Shown here one piece after another: positions 60,573 through 63,320 of a stretch of 63,320 bases of DNA (position 1 is the first letter of the stretch; each line of letters opens with the position of its first letter). Under the pieces are notes generated by a model that saw nothing but the letters and a program-made list of their open reading frames with translations, was not told where the DNA came from and ran no database searches. The translations under genes and the position numbers were made by a program. Source of the DNA: Paucilactobacillus oligofermentans DSM 15707 = LMG 22743 (GTDB lineage Bacteria; Bacillota; Bacilli; Lactobacillales; Lactobacillaceae); the NCBI RefSeq assembly GCF_001434315.1, contig NZ_AZFE01000001.1, positions 1-63,320 on the forward strand, in the 5' to 3' direction.

Positions 60573-62840
60573 GTGACTGAAAATGATGAACGACAACTAG
60601 AACAAACACGTGTTGATTTCGTAATTACCCAAATCGACGACCAAATTGATGAAGCAAACGCCGCTGTTAATACCGCCCATGATGAAACACGGGCCGTGGA
60701 AAAAAACTACAGTGCTAATGCTTCCGTCAACCTATATGAAGTTGATGATGCGATGGATACTAACGTTCAAATTCAACAACAACGGCAACTAGTTTCACGA
60801 ACCGTTGAAAATGAAACTATTTTAAAAAATCAATTAACAACCCTACAAGAATTACAGGAATCACCTTACTTTGGCCGCATTAACATTAAAGATGCTGGTG
60901 ATGACGAAGAAGCTCTTTATATCGGGGTCGCTTCGTTGATGAATACCGCTAAAACTGACTTCCTAGTCTATGATTGGCGAGCACCAATTGCCGGAATCTA
61001 TTACAATGGCTCATTAGGTGACGTTGAATATCCAACCCCCAATGGCACCCAAACCACTGAGCTAACAAAGAAACGTCAATTCACTATCGCTCATGGTCAG
61101 ATTACCAACATGTTCGATACCAATGATACGGTGGGCGACGAAATGCTACAAGCCGCCTTAGGATCACAAAATGATCAATTAATGCAAAACATCGTTGCCA
61201 CCATTCAAAAAGAACAAAACGATATTATTCGTGATACGACCAGTGATTTATTGTTAGTTCAGGGAGCTGCGGGTAGTGGTAAAACTTCAGCGATTCTGCA
61301 ACGAATTGCTTATTTGCTTTATCATAGTCGTGCGTCACTAAATGCCGATCAAATAGTTTTGTTCTCACCAAACCGCTTGTTCAGCCACTATATCTCGGAA
61401 GTTTTACCGAGTTTAGGTGAACGTAATATGCGGCAAGTAACCTTTGCTGAATTCTTAACACGGCGGTTTGAAGGATTAAATGTTGAAACTATTTTTGAAC
61501 AATTCGAATCACAACATGGGCTGCCCAAACCAGTTCAAAAATTTCTAGCCAGTGCGGACGTCATGACGGCAGTTGAAAATTATACTCAATCACTTTCTGC
61601 GGAAACGATTGAATTTATTGATATTGACTTCGAAGGCCAAGCATTCTTTACCGCTAGTCATATTCGTCAACTATTCGCTGGCACTCCCGATAAAATGAGT
61701 TTGACCGATAAAACCCTTGCCATCAAGAACGCGCTGATCAAGGAACTAAAAGGACATATTAAAACAGCTGCCAATTCCGATTGGATTCAAGATGAACTTG
61801 AAGGCCTACCAACGGCTAAACTTCGTGAACTATACGGCGAGCACAGTGCTGACGATTTCGAGTCCGAAGATGAGCAACTAACTTACCTTGGCAAGCGGCT
61901 GGCTACTAATCGCCTACGAGTCGTTTATAATGCCATTTACAACAACCATTTCATCGATCATTACTTCCAATACCAAGATTTTTTAAACAGTTTACACCTT
62001 AAAAATATCGATTTCAGTAATACCATTACCGATTACAATCAGGCAATTGAGTTTCATCAAATGCCACTAGAGCATAGTGCTCCGGCCCTATATTTACGTG
62101 ACTTGATTACTGGTTCTGGTCAAAATCGCCAATTAGAATATGTCTTCATTGATGAAATGCAAGATTATTCTGTTGCCGCCTTAATTTACCTTAAGCATAT
62201 TTTCCCAAAAGCAAAATTCACCATTTTAGGTGATAGTGAACAAGCTTTATATTCAGATATTGAGGCCCCTGAAGTTTTACTCCAGCGTTTGAGCGAATCA
62301 TTATCAGCGAAAAAAACTAATTTAATTTCATTGAATCGTAGTTACCGTTCCACCACTGAAATTACTAACTTTGCTAAAGCAATGTTACCTGATGGTGATA
62401 AGATCATTCCGTTTAGTCGGCATGGGTCGTTACCTAAAGTTATTGAATGTAATGATAAAACTCAATTCAAAGACGCACTCGTCAACGAAGTTCGTACGTT
62501 AGCTGATCAATTTGAAACCATCGCGATTCTTACTAAAACGAAGGCTCAAGCCAATGAAGCTTATCGAATTTTACGCCAACTTAAAAATAGTAAACTATTA
62601 AGCGCAAATGATCGTGTCTTACCCAGTGGGATTTTAATAATGCCAATTTACTTGGCAAAAGGTCTTGAATTTGATGCGGTGGTTGCCTATGATGCTTCAG
62701 CGACTAACTATCCTAATCAACACTCAGCCGGAATTCTCTACACCATTGCTTCGCGAGCAATGCACCAGCTTAGCTTAATTAGTCTTGGTGAAACTAGCCC
62801 CTTAGTCACCCATAATCAATCCTTAATTACCGATAAATAA
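60573..62840 (+). CDS. helD: HelD-like UvrD-family helicase (RNA polymerase recycling factor)
   Basis: A 755-residue superfamily 1 ATPase. An N-terminal coiled coil (about 1-95) precedes the family block DFLVYDWRAPIAGIYYN. Walker A is GAAGSGKTSAI (about 231-241), motif II is FIDEMQDYSVAAL, and motif IV YRSTTEIT and the C-terminal motif follow. The N-terminal arm and insertion are those of HelD, which enters the RNA polymerase channels and releases stalled enzyme from nucleic acid. The start is GTG at 60573 with GGAGG upstream. Confidence 0.93.
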   Translation: MTENDERQLEQTRVDFVITQIDDQIDEANAAVNTAHDETRAVEKNYSANASVNLYEVDDAMDTNVQIQQQRQLVSRTVENETILKNQLTTLQELQESPYFGRINIKDAGDDEEALYIGVASLMNTAKTDFLVYDWRAPIAGIYYNGSLGDVEYPTPNGTQTTELTKKRQFTIAHGQITNMFDTNDTVGDEMLQAALGSQNDQLMQNIVATIQKEQNDIIRDTTSDLLLVQGAAGSGKTSAILQRIAYLLYHSRASLNADQIVLFSPNRLFSHYISEVLPSLGERNMRQVTFAEFLTRRFEGLNVETIFEQFESQHGLPKPVQKFLASADVMTAVENYTQSLSAETIEFIDIDFEGQAFFTASHIRQLFAGTPDKMSLTDKTLAIKNALIKELKGHIKTAANSDWIQDELEGLPTAKLRELYGEHSADDFESEDEQLTYLGKRLATNRLRVVYNAIYNNHFIDHYFQYQDFLNSLHLKNIDFSNTITDYNQAIEFHQMPLEHSAPALYLRDLITGSGQNRQLEYVFIDEMQDYSVAALIYLKHIFPKAKFTILGDSEQALYSDIEAPEVLLQRLSESLSAKKTNLISLNRSYRSTTEITNFAKAMLPDGDKIIPFSRHGSLPKVIECNDKTQFKDALVNEVRTLADQFETIAILTKTKAQANEAYRILRQLKNSKLLSANDRVLPSGILIMPIYLAKGLEFDAVVAYDASATNYPNQHSAGILYTIASRAMHQLSLISLGETSPLVTHNQSLITDK

Positions 62841-62884
62841 AAAACGAAGTCGGATGAATTAAATTCATCTAACTTCGTTTTTTT
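62839..62884. terminator. Bidirectional terminator after helD
   Basis: Stem AAAAACGAAGT with ACTTCGTTTTT and an inner GATGAATT/AATTCATC stem; T/A runs on both sides. Confidence 0.9.
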
Positions 62885-63122
62885 AATCCATAAAATCGAG
62901 ATAACTAAGTGCTTTAGTTTTGGTTTCATTACCTACAACTGGTGAAGTTGACAAGTAATGTATTATCCCTGATTTATGTTGTGCCGGTGTTTCTAGTTGA
63001 TGAACAGTCCCAATCACGTCATCATGAATAACTTTAGATTTGTTGGTAAATAATGTCATTCCTTGATCAAATAGCAGTACCGCTGCAATCATGATTGTGA
63101 CTAATAAAATTCCTTTTTTCAC
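62883..63122 (-). CDS. Small secreted or membrane-anchored protein, unknown
   Basis: About 79 residues with a basic start (MKKG), one hydrophobic helix (ILLVTIMIAAVLLFDQGMTLF) and a short polar extracytoplasmic tail ending SYLDFMD. The start is one of two in-frame GTG codons (63122 or 63131) behind GGGAGGAG. I do not recognise the family. It is the only gene of its unit, with the T/A-rich gap 63204-63265 showing nothing else that I can support. Confidence 0.6.
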   Translation of the reverse strand: MKKGILLVTIMIAAVLLFDQGMTLFTNKSKVIHDDVIGTVHQLETPAQHKSGIIHYLSTSPVVGNETKTKALSYLDFMD

Positions 63123-63265
63123 GTTAGTCACGCTCCTCCCATTTATAACAAAAGCCTTATTTAGACTATTATTAATTATATAGTATATGCCATTAAACAT
63201 CAAGCGATAATTTTATTGTTATACTAATCAAAATTAATATCATTAAGCTGTTGATAAATTTAACC

Positions 63266-63303
63266 ACAAAAAAACACGAATCAATTAAGATTCGTGTTTT
63301 TTA
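63266..63303 (-). terminator. Terminator of a leftward gene outside the window
   Basis: Stem AAAAACACGAATC with GATTCGTGTTTTT, loop AATTAA, T/A runs on both sides. On the minus strand one frame (63282-63320) reads GRRHAFKKHES and then a stop inside the hairpin, which may be the end of a gene beyond the window edge. Confidence 0.65.
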
Positions 63304-63320
63304 AATGCATGGCGACGTCC

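Overview
The window is a chromosomal segment of a low-GC Gram-positive bacterium, almost certainly a member of the Lactobacillaceae. The evidence is Bacillus-like gene order, L-lactate dehydrogenase, a class II HMG-CoA reductase (mevalonate pathway), a water-forming-type NADH oxidase, an LPQTxE-type sortase substrate and a tryptophan T-box. Nearly all of it is core genome. I see no phage, insertion sequence, CRISPR array or tRNA gene.

Layout. 1-200 holds tandem promoters and the leader of a leftward rRNA operon whose genes lie outside the window. 400-15,080 is one long leftward housekeeping block matching the Bacillus pth-to-lysS region: pth, mfd, a polysaccharide flippase, rqcP, divIC, an S1 protein, tilS, hpt, ftsH, hslO, dusB, lysS. 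15.3-24.7 kb holds ldh, a CBS/c-di-AMP-receptor-like gene, alr with an orphan mazF, acpS, the RNA helicase cshA, murF, htpX, lemA and a tyrosine phosphatase. 24.7-36 kb holds sortase A, an MFS exporter, L31, MurA, pyrG, rpoE, lipL, an HD phosphohydrolase, a HAD phosphatase and NADH oxidase. 36.3-40.2 kb holds a lipoprotein, prs, glmU and purR.

40.3-48.2 kb is an accessory block sitting between purR and ispE, which are adjacent in the ancestral order. It carries a TetR regulator with a divergent HXXEE membrane protein, a Cna-B surface adhesin, a zinc-type ABC transporter with a Zur-like box, and a cysteine operon (cysK, cystathionine lyase/synthase, cysE). 48.2-53.9 kb resumes the ancestral block: ispE, veg, rsmA, rnmV, tatD, metG. 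54-63 kb holds a DUF72 protein, a sirtuin, an HExxH protein, mvaA, ppx, trpS and helD.

The most striking find is upstream of the cysteine operon. A 26-residue leader ORF with its own promoter and Shine-Dalgarno contains three consecutive Cys codons, followed by a textbook intrinsic terminator. The RNA just after the Cys codons can pair over 13 contiguous base pairs with the 5' arm of that terminator, and a competing hairpin can hide the same RNA. This is the architecture of ribosome-mediated transcription attenuation for cysteine, a job usually done by T-boxes in this family.

Other regulatory features read directly from sequence are a CTP-sensing GGGC-start attenuator before pyrG, a Trp T-box before trpS, a Rex-like box at nox, a CtsR-like box at ftsH, a WalR/PhoP-like direct repeat at a lipoprotein gene and a TetR palindrome. 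MurA carries Asp in place of the catalytic, fosfomycin-binding Cys.
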